Shown: positions 62,004 to 64,000 of the stretch, piece by piece | Layout of the letters: every line of letters begins with the position of its first letter | Position numbering within the stretch: the stretch's first letter is position 1 | NCBI RefSeq assembly: GCF_036669915.1 | Contig: NC_089312.1 | Span: forward strand, 19,498,317-19,562,316 | DNA: 64,000 nucleotides | Direction of reading: 5' to 3' | Origin: Pocillopora verrucosa | Lineage: Eukaryota > Cnidaria > Anthozoa > Scleractinia > Pocilloporidae | The notes under the pieces: generated by a model | Seen by the model: only the letters and a program-made list of their open reading frames with translations | What the model was told of the DNA's origin: nothing | The model's database searches: none | Translations under genes and position numbers: made by a program

Positions 62004-62602
62004 AACCTCGGAACAATCACAAAAATCAACGATGCGGTTAAAAGCAAACTAGAAGGGAATTTGCATATGACCAGTTTAACTGACTCCTAAAAACGGCAGC
62101 CACGCAGTTGGGAGTATAAAGTACAGATATTGCTTGTGGATTATGATTAAAAGAGAAATTAAAATTGAGAATTAACAGACGCAGCGAATTCGGCATGTTA
62201 GTAGCAAACATGTAGCGAACTCGACGAGTAGCGAAACCGGCGCGTAAAGTTAAGAGTACTGCTAACACAAATGCTATATTGCTGTACAGCTGTGAGCATC
62301 TTTTCCGGGCCTCGCTCGCCTCGCTCACTAAGTTCGGCTCCTCGATTGCCAGTTTTCAGGGGTTTAAAAGTTGGTGCATCCTGCACTAGACTCATTCATG
62401 CTCAAATATATCATGCCTTTTTACCACTCCAAGAGATCCCAAGATTTCGCCTTATTAGGCTCCAAGATCGTTAGAGAGATTCAGGAACGTTGACCTCCGA
62501 ACATAAGGAAACATGCGGTGCTCAAGTGTTTCGCTGTTATGGATTGATTAAGGCTCGAGAGGAAGGACGAAAATCCTTATCCAAATCTTACTACTATGGA
62601 AC

Positions 62603-64000
62603 TCAAGACATTGCTGCGTGGTTCTGGCCATGTTGCTCAGTGTTTTCATGGAAGTCTCGCGTTTTGTTCGTAAAACATCCAACACATCGAGGGTGACATT
62701 TACTCTCCTCGATGGCAGCCATGATGGAATTTATTACACTGCAAACAATGCTTAGACTGAACATGTATATAGTTACGAAAAAAAGGCTGGAAGGTATATG
62801 GAAAGCTTGAAAAGATTCGGCATTCTCGTTTCCTTGGTATGTAGAGTTAAGCAACGTTAGTTTCTTAATCCTATAGCTGGGTGGATAAAATACATAGTCG
62901 CCAAAACCAATTGTGGAGGATGTTATGAACCAAAAATATAATGCTTCGACGAAAGTCCAATCCGATTCTCTTCCTTCTTGTCTCATTACTGACACTGTGC
63001 CACACACCATCATGATTGTTATCATAGATAATCCCAAAATAGCGGCGGTCTTAATTTTAACATGTTTCGGCTCTGGTCTTCCGAGGAATTTCCTTTCAAA
63101 TTTGGTGAGAATTTTGCTGATCAGTTTGGCGATCAACTCGCCGACGGAATTCAACGTGAGCAAGGTTATTGGAATTCCAAGTAGAGACACGAAGATACAC
63201 AATATCTGACCTTCAGGAGTTTGAGGGGTAATGTATCCATAACCTGTCGAGAAAATGGATTATGGATTAATTCCTAGCGTATAGATCTTCGTAACTAGGT
63301 GATTGTTCCTCCTATGCGCGTGCCTTCAGAATTCAGGGCAACGACAAAAATGCAGGGAAAGATTGTCAGAGGAAGGTAGGTGCTCTAGGAAAGTAAGAGA
63401 ATCGTCCAACCTCTCTTATCAGAGAATTCAAACATTTCTACTTTACAAATGCATAGTTTGGTCTGCGTAGTTAGGTAGTCTTAAGTAAGAGAAGGGTTAA
63501 TGAGCAACATGGAAGATTCCACAAGGCTTTGTTCGGCTCTATAAAATAATCCTATTTCCTTGAGATGTCTTTCCGAATCTGTTGGGTAGTGTTTTCCGAG
63601 GTTACATTATTGCAAGCTCCTTTAGGGCATATCTGTCTTGGGAGGAAGAAAAAAGTTTGTTCCCATATGATGTTTCAAGAAGTGTAAAGGAGACGTACCT
63701 CACATTGTCAAACATGACCTAGTCAATAAAAATCAGATATAACACAAGAATGAACATAGTCGGGAGAAAAAACAGATGCATATCTGCCTCATATTTACCT
63801 ATAGTGGTTACGGTCTGCACAATGAAATCAAAGGCATGAATATAGGTCCACTTTGGCTTAGGCATGCTTAAAGCTTCATACGCAACGCTGCAAAACTTGT
63901 TGAATTCTTCAAGAGACATGTTGTATTTAGACTCCATGGACTTGTACAAAGAGGATAACAACTGATATTTTTCCTGGTTATCGTCCTTCTCTGTGTACTC
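62603..64000 (-). CDS. Two-pore (K2P) potassium channel, gene 3 (5' end outside window)
   Basis: Exon 2 spans 62,603-63,243. Exon 1 ends at 63,799 and runs past the window edge, where the frame reads VEYTEKDD-like sequence just after the expected first membrane segment. Visible parts: the cap (SKYNMSLEEFNKFCSVAYEA), pore 1 TTIG|YGYITP, segment 2 (CIFVSLLGIPITLLTLNSVG), pore 2 (SSTIGFGDYVFY), segment 4 (FSLSIVCSVINSIMAAIEES) and a short Cys-containing tail ending HGQNHAAMS. Compared with gene 2, one cap Cys is a Tyr (SKYN for SKCN), and the region before pore 2 is the most changed. The missing start is upstream on the minus strand beyond base 64,000. Confidence 0.92.

Larger units (their letters stand above)
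61579..62238. mobile_element. Inverted-repeat element inserted in duplication copy 2
   Basis: The left end GGTTTCGCTTCTTGTCGAGT and the right end, as complement, GGTTTCGCTACTCGTCGAGT continue as inverted repeats for about 70 bp (to CCGAATTTGCT / CCGAATTCGCT). The interval is absent from duplication copy 1. It contains a foldback MITE and a reverse-transcriptase fragment, so it captured or was built around other elements. Confidence 0.65.
60885..64000 (-). repeat. Segmental duplication, copy 2 (contains K2P gene 3)
   Basis: The counterpart of 57,170-59,860, continuing past the window end. The introns of the two channel genes (59,015-59,554 and 63,244-63,798) are also alignable, for example CTAGCGTATAGATCTTCGTA in both. 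The duplication is therefore recent and covers introns and flanks. Confidence 0.85.

Overview
The window looks like nuclear DNA from a cnidarian, most likely an anthozoan (stony coral or anemone). It is AT-rich, and its genes carry many short exons with GT-AG introns. It holds a metazoan MASK/ANKHD1 gene, tandem two-pore potassium channels, a tRNA gene, and many remnants of Penelope-like elements, CR1/L2-like LINEs and small inverted-repeat transposons. The exact species cannot be read from the sequence. All splice sites were placed by eye from consensus signals and reading phase.

Left part (1-9,400, + strand): a decayed, intron-containing gene encoding a tyrosine recombinase (core-binding domain, then a catalytic domain with R...HxxR...W...Y). 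It is followed in the same frame, after one TAA, by exons ending in a C2H2 zinc-finger module. That module recurs downstream as a frameshifted copy and as a tail-only third copy. Near-identical repeats of about 295 bp lie at 611-905 and 9,101-9,400. A duplicated 118-bp block with E2F-like sites lies upstream. I read this as a Crypton-like element or a captured recombinase gene inside a tandemly duplicated locus.

9,900-16,260 is a transposon graveyard: a Penelope-like element (reverse transcriptase plus GIY-YIG endonuclease) split by a 3.0-kb LINE with a 5-bp target duplication and by a small foldback element, then a second GIY-YIG fragment, a tandem 147-bp repeat with hammerhead-like motifs, and a LINE tail. 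16,260-21,165 is nearly empty except for a tRNA-Val(UAC) gene and a repeat.

21,190-40,735 (- strand): a three-exon 66-aa gene of unknown function, then the MASK/ANKHD1 orthologue in 27 exons. It has an acidic N-terminus, a first ankyrin block, a linker, a second ankyrin block, a coiled coil, a KH domain, a Ser/Thr-rich stretch and an unexpected C-terminal SAM domain. The hand-built exons keep one reading frame throughout, which supports the model.

45,591-47,585 (- strand): an 18-finger C2H2 protein in a single coding exon, with a probable 5' UTR exon near 52.6 kb. 54,061-64,000 (- strand): three two-exon K2P potassium channel genes in tandem. The second and third are a recent segmental duplication, and the third runs off the window. 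Between them sit nested inverted-repeat elements.
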